Part shown: positions 12,345-22,638 of the stretch, in pieces
Layout: each line of letters begins with the position of its first letter
Position numbering within the stretch: the stretch's first letter is position 1
Assembly (NCBI RefSeq): GCF_964656455.1
Contig: NC_135721.1
Location: forward strand, 50,413,530 to 50,477,529
Direction of reading: 5' to 3'
DNA: 64,000 bases
Source of the DNA: Halichoerus grypus
Lineage: Eukaryota; Chordata; Mammalia; Carnivora; Phocidae
Position numbers and translations under genes: made by a program
Notes under the pieces: model-generated
Database searches by the model: none
What the model saw: only the letters and a program-made list of their open reading frames with translations
Told to the model about the DNA's origin: nothing

Positions 12345-12568
12345 GCGCAGCCGCTGCGACACAGATACAATAGTCGGCCCGGACCGCACAGGAAAGGCTC
12401 AGGACCCCCACACTACGGGCTCCCGCCTTCCAGCCCCCTACTCCCCACAAGGCAGCGATCCTACCTATGCCTACCCGACTAACAGCCGGATCCCATTTGC
12501 GCCCCACACAGTTTAGCAGTCAGCCTCCAGTCTCGACGCCGAAGAAGCTACCGCCTCCAGAGGGCTGC

Positions 12569-12580
12569 ACGCATGCGCAC
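12569..12580. promoter_or_regulatory. NRF1-like motif
   Basis: acgcatgcgcac contains the palindromic GCATGCGC half of the NRF1 consensus. Its place suits a start site near 12,560 for minus-strand transcription. Confidence 0.4.
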
Positions 12581-12750
12581 CTATCGAGCCTTTGCGAGCC
12601 CTCATCTGCTCCCGGCGCCTGCGTACCGCTGGCACCGCGCTCGCCGGGAGGCAAGAGAAAGAAGCCAGAGGAGCTTGGTTCCGAAAGGGGGCGCTCTTGC
12701 GCGTAGCGTTCTCGGAGCCCACTGTGTCCTCAGGCATCGTTGTCAATGCC

Positions 12751-12965
12751 TCTGCCTGCTCTGTACCTGTCCCATCCAAATCACGCGCAACCTTTAAGAC
12801 CTGTGTTGTCTCGCCTCCGTGAAGTCTTCCCTGACCATTTTTGCCTTCGGTAATATCTCGCACTGTATAGCATAAGTCTTCATATGGTTAAGATTTTGCC
12901 TGCCTTTAAGCTCTCGCCTTTTATCTATTTTTGCATCCCTATAGCAATGATATGTGTATCACAGC
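12751..12965 (+). mobile_element. L2-like fragment
   Basis: 'ctccgtgaagtcttccctgacc ... gcactgtatag' resembles the L2 3' region in sense orientation. Confidence 0.45.
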
Positions 12966-13004
12966 CACTGAAAATGTCAGGAAATTAGAAGTCAGTTGAA
13001 GCTT

Positions 13005-13165
13005 ATTAAGCTAAAAGCTTAACACTCTAAAAATCTTTTCATCTGTCATTTCACAATCAAAATACCTACCTATGTGGTAGATATTCATAACCTTCATTTT
13101 ACTGATGAAAAACTTTGGGTTGAGAGAACTCGAGTAACTTGAGGTTATTCTACTATACCAACATA
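13005..13165 (-). mobile_element. MIR-like fragment
   Basis: 'cctacctatgtggtagatat ... ttcattttactgatgaaaaa' resembles reverse MIR. Confidence 0.5.
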
Positions 13166-13287
13166 AAAGCTCAATCATTGGGCAAAATCTGGTAAAACTC
13201 CCAAGTCTCGCCTATGGATACCACACAAATCACACCACCTACCTTAAGTCTCATGCATCGGTTTTACCTAGTATCCAAGCAGATGTG

Positions 13288-13298
<11 letters not shown>

Positions 13299-13324
<26 letters not shown>

Positions 13325-13369
13325 CTTTCTTTCTTTCTTTCTTTCTTTCTCTTTCTTTCTTTCTTTCTC
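13299..13369 (+). repeat. (CTTT)n microsatellite
   Basis: About 70 bp of CTTT units with two phase interruptions (ctctttc). It explains the Phe/Ser-rich short frame over it. Confidence 0.95.
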
Positions 13370-13894
13370 GCAGAAATGTATTTCTTTTATTCACGTTAAA
13401 ATAAACATAGAAAAAGAAAAGTCTTTTTATAAAATATATCTTACCAGATTTTCATTTCAAACTAAAAATCCTGCAGAGGCAACAAACCAAAAACAACAAA
13501 GAAAAAGCCAACAAGCCAACTCCACATAACCAATGTTAAAGCTTGAAGTGTTTCCTTCCATACATTTCTATATATTCATACTAACATACACAAATATGTT
13601 ATTTGCATGCAACAGGAAAGGCTCTTTTTCTTTTTTGCCAAAAACTTGGACATTAGCCTGCTGTTTCCTTTTCTGACTACTGACATTTCTCCAAGTAAAC
13701 CATATCGATCCCCTTTCTTAAATAGTTGTGCAATATTCATAGGATGGCTCCATCATCAATTATTCAACCTGTTGACACTGAAGTTGTTTTTAGTCTTTTT
13801 GATACCATAAACATTGCTCATATATAAACAGCCTTACCAACTGATATTTTTATTTCTAAAGGCTAGAATTCCAAGAGTTAGACTTCTACATTAA

Positions 13895-13922
13895 AGATAT
13901 ATATATATATGTATATGTAGAT
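13895..13922. repeat. (TA)n tract
   Basis: Short ATATAT run with GTATATG end. Confidence 0.8.
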
Positions 13923-14099
13923 AGATTTAATTCTCCTAGATATTGTCAGAATCCTTTTCAAAAACTTTATCCAAATTCCCACTTCCACTAAATGCATAGG
14001 AGAATGATCATTTCTCCACAACCTCACTTCTTTCTCTAAACTCTGAAATGACGTAAATATCACTGGACATGTCTGTTCCTTAAAAGTTGGTATAATTAC

Positions 14100-14210
14100 G
14101 GGCACCTGGCTGGCTCAGTCAGTAGAGCATGTGACTCTTGATCTCAAGGTCATGAGTTTGAGCCCCACATTGGGGGCAGAGTTTACTTAATTAAAAAAAA
14201 AAAAAAAAAC
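14100..14210 (+). mobile_element. SINEC, older tRNA-like subtype
   Basis: Short old-form SINEC ('agtagagcatgtgactcttg', 'gagtttgagccccacattg') with a poly-A tail. It is followed at once by a second SINEC. One TSD (aagttggtataatta / aagttgttataatta) encloses both, so the second landed in the tail of the first. Confidence 0.9.
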
Positions 14211-14430
14211 TGGGTGCCTGGGTGGCTCAGTCGGTTAAGTGTCTGCCTTCAGCTCAGATCATGGTCCCAGGGTCCTGGGATCGAGTCCCACATTGGGCTC
14301 CCTGCTCCTTGGGAGTCTGCTTCTCCTTCTACCCCTCCCCCCCTGCTTGTGCTCTCTCACTTTCTCTCACTCTCTTTCACATAAATAAATAGAATCTTTT
14401 TTAAATTTAAAAAAAATAAAAATAAAAAAT
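14211..14430 (+). mobile_element. SINEC
   Basis: Full-length SINEC placed in the A-tail of the previous element. Confidence 0.9.
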
Positions 14431-14481
14431 AATTTAAGTTGTTATAATTAACCTTTGAAATATCTCACCTGTGCTTTTTCT

Positions 14482-14686
14482 TTCTTTTTTTTTTAAAGAT
14501 TTTATTTATTTATTTGACAGAGAGAGATAGCAAGAGCAGGAACACAAGCAGGGGCTGGGGGGCGGGGAGAGGGAGAAGCAGGCTCCCCGCTGAGCAGGGA
14601 GCCCGATGCGGGGCTCGATCCCAGGACCCTGGGATCATGAACTGAGCCGAAGGCAGACGCTTAACAACTGAGACACCCAGGAGCCA
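14482..14686 (-). mobile_element. SINEC
   Basis: Reverse SINEC between perfect 18-bp TSDs ctcacctgtgctttttct (14,464-14,481 and 14,687-14,704). Confidence 0.95.
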
Positions 14687-14824
14687 CTCACCTGTGCTTT
14701 TTCTAGGTGTGGCTCTTGAACAACTTTCTCTAGATGTTTTTATAATATATAATTTGATTAGAATTTCTCTCTCTTCCATGCAATCATATTTGCAATTTAA
14801 TTCTCCTCAAAAAACATCCATTTC

Positions 14825-14982
14825 TAGAGGGGAGGGGGTGGGGGGATGGGTTAGCCTGGTGATGGGTATTAAAGAGGGCATATACTGCATGGAGCACTGG
14901 GTGTTATATGCAAACAACGAATCATGGAACACTACATCAAAAACTAATGATGTAATGTATGGTGATTAACATAACATAATAA
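14825..14982 (+). mobile_element. Carnivore L1, extreme 5' truncation
   Basis: Only the last ~155 bp of a carnivore L1 3' UTR ('gatgggtattaaagagggca ... ggtgattaacataacataat' plus A-tail). The 16-bp TSD aaaaaacatccatttc is at 14,809-14,824 and 14,983-14,998. Confidence 0.85.
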
Positions 14983-15008
14983 AAAAAACATCCATTTCAT
15001 CTGGGTTT

Positions 15009-15184
15009 ATTTATTTATTTGAGAGAGAGAGAAATAGCATGGGGAGAAGGAGCAGCAGGAGAGAGAGAGTCCCAAGCTGACTCCGCACTGAGCACAGAGC
15101 CCCATGTGGGGCTCAATCCATGATCACAACCTGAGTTGAAACCAAGAGTCGGATGCTCAACTGACTGTGCCGCCCAAGCACCAC
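15009..15184 (-). mobile_element. SINEC, older
   Basis: Diverged reverse SINEC. The TSD tcatctgggttt is at 14,997-15,008 and 15,185-15,196. Confidence 0.9.
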
Positions 15185-15289
15185 TCATCTGGGTTTTCAA
15201 ATTCATTTCCCTAGAGCTGGGCAAACTAACCTCATAAATTCGTTTTTCTTTTATGTTGTCCCCTTACATAGTTTTATTTATTTCTGCAG

Positions 15290-15465
15290 CACTTATCACC
15301 TTCTAACATACCATATAATTTATTTCTTATTGTTTCTTATCTACCTCTCCCTCCACTAGAACATAAGCTCCATGATGTTAGGGATTTTGCCTCTTCTCTT
15401 CACTGCTTTATCTCCAATACCTAGAATGATACTTGGCACACAGTAGGAAAATTAGTGTATATTTT
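15290..15465 (+). mobile_element. L2 3' end
   Basis: 'agaacataagctccatgatg ... cacagtaggaaaattagtg' is the sense L2 terminus. Confidence 0.65.
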
Positions 15466-15939
15466 ATAAAAAAAAAAAGAATGACCCTGATAGGTAAAAA
15501 AATGTATGTGCATGTGTGTATGAAATTGCTGAGCCTCCTTTCATATCTACTGGCCATGGGCATTTCCTCCTTCAAAAAATCTTTTTAATCTTTTGCTTAT
15601 ATTTCTAATAAGCAGATTGTCTCTTTCTTATTAGGAGATAATTCTTAGTATATAAGGAATATTAATCCTTTGTCAAATATGTTGCAATTGGTTTCTCCCC
15701 GTTCATATTTTCTTTCTGAGGGTCTTTTGCCATTATAACTTTTAAATGTAATCAAATTTGTCAGTCTTTTCCCTTATGACTTCTGAGTGTTCTTTTTGTC
15801 TATGAAGTCTCACACCACCCCCAAGAAGCATACACACCTAGGAATTATACAAAAATTCTCCTAAACTTGCTAAATTTTTGTTTATAATTTCATAATTTTA
15901 TTTTTTACAGTTAGACATATTTAATCTAAAATTTATTCT

Positions 15940-16060
15940 TGGGGTGCCTGGCTGGCTCAGTTGGAAGAGCGTGGGACTCTTGATCTTGGGGTCATGAGTT
16001 CAAGACCCACACTGGGTGTAGAGATTACTTAAATGAGTAAGTAAATAAGCTTAAATAAAA
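15940..16060 (+). mobile_element. SINEC, older tRNA-like subtype
   Basis: Short form ending 'gtgtagagattacttaaatg'. The TSD taaaatttattct is perfect (15,927-15,939 and 16,061-16,073). Confidence 0.9.
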
Positions 16061-16163
16061 TAAAATTTATTCTCTTTGTGATATTAAATAAAGATCTAAC
16101 TTTGTTTTCTTCCAAATATATTAAATCAATCATGAAGTTTCCATGTACTATAAAAACCATGCT

Positions 16164-16181
16164 TCCCCCCCCCCCCCCCGC
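16164..16181. repeat. C homopolymer run
   Basis: Long C-run followed by GCCGCC. It is a likely sequencing/length-variation site. Confidence 0.8.
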
Positions 16182-16598
16182 CGCTTCATTGAAAAGGCCC
16201 TTCCCTTTAAAAAACAAACAACAAAGAAATAAGTTCCCATACATAAAATGGATTTATGGACCTTCTAGTCTGTCTTACTAATCTATTTGTCTACCTATGG
16301 GCCAGTACCATTTGTTCATTCATTAACAGACCCACTAAATATTATCTGAGGGCCTACTTTGTTCCAGGAACTCCTCTGGCATGGAAGAGTCAGTGGCAAA
16401 TCAGACGGCAACACTGAGTTGTGCCCTCCTGGCACATACAGCCTTGATGGGGGAGACAGACAATAAACAAGGCAATATATAGTATGTCGGATGGTAAGTG
16501 CTATGGAAAACAACCAAGCAAGATCAAGACATAGGGAATAAGGAGGTAACAGAGGTTGCAATTTAAACAGGATGGTGGTCAAGAAAGGCATGACTAAG

Positions 16599-16722
16599 GG
16601 GTGTCTGACTGGCTCAGTCGGTAGAACATCTAACTCTTGATCTCAGGGTCGTGAGTTCGAGCCCCATGTTGGGTGCAGAGATTACTTTAAAAATAAAAAG
16701 ATAAACCTCTTTAAAAAAAGAG
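16599..16722 (+). mobile_element. SINEC, older tRNA-like subtype
   Basis: Short form with 'ggtcgtgagttcgagcccca'. The TSD aggcatgactaag is perfect (16,586-16,598 and 16,723-16,735). Confidence 0.9.
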
Positions 16723-16936
16723 AGGCATGACTAAGAAGGCAGCATGTGAGCAGAAACCTGACTGAAGTATATGAATAAACTAGAGAAATCTGGGAGGAAG
16801 AATATTGCAGGAGGAGTGAACATAAAATACAAGAACTCTGAGAAGAAAGCCAGCTTGTCATACTTGAGAAACTGCAAGAAGGCCAAAGAAGCTGCAACAG
16901 CATGAGTAAGAGGGGACACAGCAGATGAGGTGGAGG

Positions 16937-17334
16937 AGAAGCAGGCTATGGTTGCCATTAGCAAAATATCACTGGCTGGGTGGCTTAACCAACAGGGATT
17001 TATTTTCTCACAGTTTTGAAGGCTAGAAGTCTAGATCAGGGTATAGTCACGTTTGGCTTCTCCTCAGGCTTCTGTCCTTGGTTTGTAGTTGGCCACCTTC
17101 TTTCTGTGTCCTCACGTGGGCTTTTCTCTATGCTCACACACCCCTATAGTCTCTAACCTCTTCTTATAAGAACACTAGTCATATTGGATTAGGGCCCACT
17201 CACCTGACTCCACTTAACTGTAATCACCCTTTAAGGCCCTACCTCCAAATACAGTCCTATTCTGAGGCATACTGGCGGTGAAGACTTCAACATAGGAATT
17301 TGGGAGGAACAATTCAGTCCATAACAAAGGCCAT
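16937..17334 (-). mobile_element. MaLR LTR (MLT1 type)
   Basis: Reverse solitary LTR of the ERVL-MaLR group: 'gctgggtggcttaaccaaca', 'ttttctcacagttttgaagg', 'cttataagaacactagtcat', 'ctacctccaaatacagtcc' and 'aattcagtccataaca'. No internal retroviral genes. Confidence 0.8.
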
Positions 17335-17398
17335 TTTAAGGCCTTTTGGTTTTTCCTGTGAATGAGACAGGAAGGTTTTGAACAAAGGAGTGACATAA

Positions 17399-17700
17399 AT
17401 CGACTTTCATTACATTGAATACTTACTCTGTGCCATTATTCTAAATACTAGAGGATACAGTGGTCAACAAAAATCAAGAATCTGCTTTCATAGAATTTAC
17501 ATTTTAGTGGAAAGAAACAATCAACAATTGGGGCGTCTGAGTGGCTCAGTTGTTAAGCGTCTGCCTTCGGCTCAGGTCATGATCCCAGGGTCCTGGGATA
17601 GAGCCCCACATCAGGCTCCCCACTCTGCAGGAAGCCTGCTTCTCCCTCTCCCACTCCCCCTGCTTGTGTTCCCTCTCTCGCTGCATCTCTCTCTGTCAAA

Positions 17701-17731
<31 letters not shown>

Positions 17732-18110
17732 CTCTTAAAAAAAAGAGAGACAATAAAGGAATATATAATGTAGTAAAATAAAATAAGGGAAATAAAGCAA
17801 ATAAGGGGAAAATGATGAAGCAGGGGCTGGGTAATGCCTTAGATAGGATAATCAGGGAAGTCCTCTCTGGTAAAGTGACAGTGAAGCAGAGATATAAAGG
17901 AAGAGAGAGGGAAAGTCTGCAGATACCTGGAAGAAGAGCTTTCCAACAGAAGATACTTTGAGTACAAAGGCTCTGGGACAGGAGCACATTGGGTATGTTT
18001 AAGAATAACTAGAAGGCCAGCACAATTGAGGTGGAATGATATGGAGGAAGGACAAGATAAGGATGGAGAAGTACAAGGGATCAGATCTGCAAATCTTTAT
18101 AAGCCACTTA
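17399..18110 (-). mobile_element. L2, antisense
   Basis: 'atacttactctgtgccattatt', 'gtggtcaacaaaaatcaag' and 'atcagggaagtcctctctgg' fit reverse L2. The element is split by the SINEC at 17,530. Confidence 0.6.
17530..17744 (+). mobile_element. SINEC
   Basis: Full-length plus SINEC with an expanded (AAAT)n tail of about eight units. Confidence 0.95.
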
Positions 18111-18394
18111 GAAGAACCAAGCAGCACTGAGAGATATTGGAGGATGGGAGGTTTATTTAATGCCGGTGGGCTCAGAGGAGAATGATCTCCAAAGGTCTGA
18201 GTCCCAAGCATAAACAAAGGGGGTAATTTATACACTACTACTTCCGCATACTTGGTACTTATGGCGTGAGCAGGAAGCAGAGCAGAGAGAAGAACCTGGA
18301 AGAGCCCCAGGGCAGGGACTGGGATTTCCTTGCTGGCTTGGTCGGCCATTTTAGGACACAGATTTTTCCTTATCAGCTGTACAGAACATTGAAT
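18111..18394. other. Unassigned, possibly LTR-derived
   Basis: 'ggtgggctcagaggagaatgatctccaaag' has the look of an LTR fragment, but I cannot name a family. Confidence 0.3.
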
Positions 18395-18520
18395 ACATAC
18401 TGGTATAGGAACCACAAGAGTTTCCTTTCTAGCTCCTGCTCTGATACTAACCTCACTGGATTTCAGTTTTCATACTGTAAAAAGGTGGAAGGGAAGGGAC
18501 TAGGTTATCTTGCCCATAAG
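18395..18520 (+). mobile_element. MIR-like fragment
   Basis: 'ggatttcagttttcatactg' followed by 'taaaaaggtgg' resembles the central part of sense MIR. Confidence 0.4.
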
Positions 18521-18748
18521 ATATGAGTCTGGAAATCTCCTGTAAACTGAAAGATGCTCATGAATATTTATGACATTCCTAAGAATTTTTTTTTAATTTT
18601 AGAATCTACTATATCAACACTACTCCACATTTTTATATCTTCTCGCCACCTTGGACCACTTGCAGAAATTCGCATTCCCACCTAAAAATGTCAATATTCT
18701 TGACAGGAAAAAAAGTCATCTTACTCCACCTACTCTTCTGACCATCAC

Positions 18749-18781
18749 TTTTTTTGGATGACTTACACTAGGAAAAGTCAG
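18749..18781 (+). repeat. 33-bp dispersed repeat, copy 1
   Basis: T7 followed by ggatgacttacactagg and aaaagtcag. Identical to 19,169-19,201. Confidence 0.9.
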
Positions 18782-19157
18782 AACAAAACTTGGTTCTTAC
18801 TGATCCTTGAATTTTGCCTCATTGGTGACAGACTGTAAGGTGTACCCATGTATCATTTAGAGAGGAGTTCAGAAACTAACTCAAAAGAAGAAGCAGTTAT
18901 TTTTCTGAGATTTTATCAAAGCCTCATGCAATGGTAACTAGAAATCAGTTTGTCTCTTCTTGTTAAGGTAGTTTCTAAATATGTCTACCGATTCTTTGAT
19001 AGGATTCACTTCACAAGGTAGAGCCTAATTCCACACTCACTGAATGCAGATGGGACTTAGCCTATTGTTTCTAATGAATGGAATGTGGTGGAAGGGATGC
19101 TATGTGACTTTTAAGGCTAAGTCATAACAAGGATAGCTTCCACCTGACTTTCCCTTC

Positions 19158-19201
19158 TTTTTTTTTTTTTTTTTTGGATGACTTACACTAGGAAAAGTCA
19201 G
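19158..19201 (+). repeat. 33-bp dispersed repeat, copy 2, behind long poly-T
   Basis: The last 33 bp are identical to 18,749-18,781 and sit exactly 420 bp away. Here the T-run is extended to about 18. On the minus strand it looks like a tiny fragment with an A-tail. Confidence 0.9.
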
Positions 19202-19239
19202 GTTCATGAGAACATCCAAACAGCCTATTGTGAAGCCCC

Positions 19240-19975
19240 AAAAGGAAGGAATTTTAAGTACTAACAGAAGCAGACAGCATAACAGAGAGATCAGGAAAAG
19301 AGACTGTCAAAGAGAGTCCTGCTAAAACACTGTCATCCAAGAGTAACCTGTGTGCATCCAAGGCTGCAGTCTCTAAGGAGCAAGAACAGTCTCTAAGGAG
19401 CAAGAACCCTGCACACTGAAGGGGCAATAGACTTCACTAAAATAGTTCAGTTAAGTTACTAAACAAATAAATAAGCAAGCAACAACAAAAACAAGTCCCA
19501 GGAGAAAGGGATAATCAGGATCTAGATTTGCTACCATATAGTACCTAAAATGTCCAGTTTTCAACAACAAAATAATTATAACACAAAGAAACAAGAAGGT
19601 GTGACTCATACACAAGAAAAAAAGATAGACAACAGAAACTGGCTGTGAGAAGGCCCAGATATTAGATTTAACATACAAAGACTTCATAATAATTATTAGA
19701 AATATATTGGAAGAAGTAAATAAAGGGAACCATGCTCAAAGATGTAAGTAAACATATGACATGTTGCAACAAATAAAGAATGTCAATAAAGATAGAGGAA
19801 TAATTTTTTTAAAGAACCACATGGACATTATGGAAGTAAAAAATACAGTAACTGAAATGACAACTTCACTAGTAGGGTTTAACAATAGATTTGAACTAGC
19901 AGAAGAAAAAAATCAGCTAAAACAGGGACTAATATAGGTCCTTTGTAAAAACAAAGTGGTGTAACACAATTTGCA
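19240..19975 (+). mobile_element. Old L1 (L1M type) 5'-region fragment
   Basis: 'acaacagaaactggctgtgag', 'aacatacaaagacttcataat' and 'aatagatttgaactagcaga' are typical of the ORF1-side part of L1M elements in sense orientation. Confidence 0.55.
19367..19406 (+). repeat. Perfect 20-bp tandem duplication
   Basis: cagtctctaaggagcaagaa occurs twice head to tail. Confidence 0.95.
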
Positions 19976-19979
19976 GAAA

Positions 19980-20876
19980 ATGGGAGATACTCTTCACATT
20001 ATACCATTTTGGCTTAAGAAATCTTTCATAGGACTGTTCTACTTTCAGATAGTGGAAAAAACTTGTAATGTGCATTTCCATGACACCAACACTATATGTT
20101 TCCGAGGCACAGTAAAATACACAGAATTACATCCATAATGAATTTAAATAACAACATTTCAAGCAGTAATTTCTGTTAACATAGAAAACAAAATTAAGAA
20201 AGCATACCATCAGAGTGATGGGCATTAAGGAGGGCATGTGATGTGATGAGCACTGGGTGTTATAAGCAACTGTTAAATTATTAAACACTACATCTGAAGC
20301 CAATGATGTACTGTATGTTGGCTAATTGAATTTAAAAAAGAAAAAAGGAAAAAGAAAGAAAGCAACCATCAAACAAAAGCTTCAGACAAGGCAAGTCTGA
20401 GGATAGCATATGAGAACAGCTGCTGATTCAGTGAAGGGGTTCTGGCCTAACCAATGAGAAGGCTGCCAAAGACTAGTCCAATACCAGTGCCAGCAACTTC
20501 CACTGCTATTGTTGCAACACCTGTACCAATAAAATAGGCAGCAGCATCAATGTCTCTGCTGATTGCACTGGTCTGAAACTCCCACTGGATTAGCTAAATC
20601 ACTCCATGCTCTGCCCCCATTAAATACTATAGAGCCCTCTTCTATCACGATAGCACTGATGCGGCAATGGGTCTGGATGCAATTCTGGATCCAGCTTGGA
20701 TCAGAGCAGGGGTGCAGGCAAGCTTGGCACAGATAAACATCTTACACTCTTTGGGGGCAGCACAGCTAGAAGACTTGGGTGACAGACAACATAAGCTCCT
20801 CTCCCACTTCCTCTCTTCCAGGAAGGTGGTGGCCATGGCTACAACAGAGGTCAAAGGAGTGGGGTTCTCTTTCATT
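19980..20876 (-). pseudogene. ATP5MC3: ATP5MC3 processed pseudogene, interrupted by L1 tail
   Basis: Intronless minus-strand copy of the mitochondrial ATP synthase c-subunit precursor. The ATG at 20,740 opens a targeting-peptide-like frame (MFICAKLACTPALIQAGSR). The frame stops after about 31 codons, near 20,645. The c-ring segment is readable further on ([18 protein letters not shown], then a stop in place of the Tyr of GYAR near 20,448, then SLNQQLFSYAIL). About a dozen bases near the GLF part are lost. An L1 3' end (20,217-20,350) then splits the last codons; 'VAFLILF'-type sequence and 3' UTR resume left of it. It cannot make a functional subunit. The paralogue choice rests on the presequence. 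Outer limits are approximate, and no TSD for the retrocopy was found. Confidence 0.85.
20217..20360 (+). mobile_element. Carnivore L1 3' end, nested in the ATP5MC3 retrocopy
   Basis: 'gtgatgggcattaaggaggg ... gagcactgggtgttataagc ... gaagccaatgatgtactg' plus an A-rich tail. The TSD is agaaagcataccatca at the left and agaaagcaaccatca at the right, in pseudogene coding sequence. Confidence 0.8.
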
Positions 20877-21104
20877 TTTGAAGGATAGTTTTACCAGGTA
20901 TAGAATTTTTGGTTGACACTTTTTTTTTCTTTTAGCACTTTAAATATGTCATTCCATTGCCTTCTGGTCAACATGATTTCTGGAGAGAAATCAGTTGTCA
21001 CTGTTACTGGGGCTCTCTTGTACAAGATAAGCTCCTTCTCTCTTTCCGCCTTCAAGATTCTTTGTCTTCTAGCAATTTGACTATATTGTGTCTGCGTGTG
21101 GATC
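20877..21104 (-). mobile_element. LINE-derived antisense fragment
   Basis: 'tttttgaaggatagttttacc', 'cattgccttctggtcaacatg' and 'gatttctggagagaaatcag' form a familiar interspersed-repeat passage, probably antisense L1. Confidence 0.45.
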
Positions 21105-21300
21105 TCTTTTTTTTTTTCTGAACATTTTATTTATTCATTTGAGAGAGAAAGAGAGCACAAGCACGGGGAGAGCAGAGGGAGAGGGAGAAGCAGACTCCCT
21201 GCTGAGCTGGGAGCCCAATGTGGGACTTGATCCCAGGACCCCAGGATCATGGCCTGCGCCAAAGGCAGACACTTAACGGACTGAGCCACCCAATTGCCCC
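21105..21300 (-). mobile_element. SINEC
   Basis: Reverse SINEC starting at poly-T, ending 'ctgagccacccaattgcccc'. Confidence 0.95.
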
Positions 21301-21600
21301 TCAATTAACTATTTACAAGTGTGTTGATTCTTTCTTCTGCTGCTCAAATCTGCTATTAAATACCTTGTTTTAGTTTCTTCTTAATCACCCCATTAGTGAG
21401 AGTGGGACTCCCACTCTAGGATTACTGGCATGGATGAACACATGACACCCAACACTGAAAATATGAGATTGCTAGCAGTTTGTTGTCACATATACTTACA
21501 ACCTGGGGGAGGAGGACATCACACATCACATAGGGCCCTGTGAGAGTCATACTCAGAAACAGAGTGAACGGTCACATGTGGGAGGCTTTGTAATTTCTAT
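21301..21600. other. Unassigned sequence
   Basis: No gene or confident repeat call. Confidence 0.35.
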
Positions 21601-21699
21601 AGAGTGGGTTGATACCTGGCTCCTGCAGTAAGTTGTGATTATTTTGTTTGAATACTTTCATGGACTTGCAGGGAATGGAAACCTGTTAGGAATAATCAG

Positions 21700-22180
21700 G
21701 AACTGTACCTGGTCCCCATGATAAGAAAGTTTGTTTGACAGAGGGGTATGGAGTTTCTTTTTAGATTGATGAAAATGTTTCTAATATTAATTGTGGTGAT
21801 GGCTGCATAGAACTCTGTGAATATACTATAAACCACTGAATGGTACACTTTCAATGGATGAACTGTATGGTATGTGAATTATATCTCAATAAAGCTTTTA
21901 TATTAAAGGTTCTTTCCAGGGACGCCTGGGTGGCTCAGTTGGTTAAGCGTCTGCCTTCAGCTCAGGTCATGATCCCAGGGTCCTGGGACCGAGCCCCACA
22001 TCAGGCTCCTTGCTCCGCGGGAAGCCTGCTTCTTCCTCTCCCACTTCCCCTGCTTGTGCTCCCTCTCTCACTGTGTCTTTCTCTGTCAAATAAATAAATA
22101 AAATCTTTAAGAAAAAAGTAAAAATAAAAAAATAAAGGTTCCTTCCATAACTTATGATAGTTTATATTAAAGCTACACAG
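21700..22180 (+). mobile_element. L1 3' UTR
   Basis: 'ctgtgaatatactataaacc', 'actgaatggtacactttcaa' and 'gtgaattatatctcaataaa' form the sense L1 3' end, split by the SINEC at 21,919. Confidence 0.65.
21919..22132 (+). mobile_element. SINEC
   Basis: Full-length. The TSD is aaaggttctttcca (21,905) and aaaggttccttcca (22,133). Confidence 0.95.
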
Positions 22181-22414
22181 AAAAAAAAAAAAAAAAAAAG
22201 GTAGAGTCTCCAGCTCAGCTTCTGGAAAGCCAGGTCGCAAAGAGCAATAGAATATGAACTTTTCATCATTCATGACCCAGCAGCAGTACTGCTGACTTTG
22301 TCATATCCTCATTCCCTCAAATAGGCAAGTGTTGTACCCCATTTAAATAAGTCTACCATACAGATGATTTCTAGGTTTCTGCTTCTCCTCTAATCTTGGC
22401 TTCTGCTTTCTTTT
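22181..22414. other. Poly-A tract and unassigned sequence
   Basis: An A-run of about 19 bp ends near 22,199. Nothing recognisable follows. Confidence 0.4.
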
Positions 22415-22638
22415 TTCTTTCTTATTTTATTTTATTTTATCTTATTTTATTTTATTTTATTTTATTTATTTGACAGAGGGAGACACAGAGAGAGAGGGAA
22501 CACAAGCAGAGGGAGTGGGAGAGGGAGAAGCAGGCTTCCCGTGGAGCAGGGAGCCCGATGTGGGGCTTGATCCCAGGACCCTGGGATCGTGACCTGAGCC
22601 GAAGGCAGACGCATAACGACTGTGCCACCCAGGCGCCC
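22415..22638 (-). mobile_element. SINEC with expanded (TTTTA)n tail
   Basis: Reverse SINEC whose tail has become an ATTTT repeat (22,421-22,466). Flanks share a tctgc..tcttttttct duplication. Confidence 0.9.

Larger units (their letters stand above)
11940..12750. promoter_or_regulatory. CpG-island promoter, block 1
   Basis: CpG dinucleotides are dense here and rare in the flanking kilobases. The block holds a CCAAT box (12,167), a YY1-type GCCGCCATTTTG (12,333) and an NRF1-like GCATGCGC (12,571). Many overlapping frames reflect GC richness, not coding. A possible minus-strand non-coding exon ends at about 12,476 with a G/GTAGGC donor. The direction of transcription is not settled, and the block could be bidirectional. 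Confidence 0.75.
13530..16312 (-). mobile_element. Old L1 (L1M type), antisense, heavily interrupted
   Basis: Segments 13,530-14,095, 15,525-15,939 and 16,061-16,312 carry antisense L1 text. Examples are 'gtttctccccgttcatattt', 'catttaatctaaaatttatt' and 'ctatttgtctacctatgggcc'. The element is split by SINECs, an L1 tail and L2 sequence. Confidence 0.6.
16313..17398 (-). mobile_element. L2, antisense, with MaLR LTR inside
   Basis: Reverse L2: 'gggggagacagacaataaac', 'gcagaaacctgactgaag', then beyond the LTR 'tgaatgagacaggaagg ... aaaggagtgacataaatc'. It is split by a SINEC (16,599) and by an LTR (16,937). Confidence 0.6.

Noticed and set aside
12016..12507. 163-codon minus-strand frame in CpG block 1 as a protein gene
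   Set aside because: Begins without ATG, overlaps several equally long frames on both strands, and is explained by GC-rich composition.
13299..13369. CRISPR-like regular repeats
   Set aside because: Simple CTTT microsatellite with no spacers; the DNA is mammalian.
14101..14175. tRNA gene (A-box and B-box-like sequence)
   Set aside because: This and similar stretches are the tRNA-derived heads of SINECs, with SINE tails and TSDs; no functional tRNA fold with CCA-side stem is evident.
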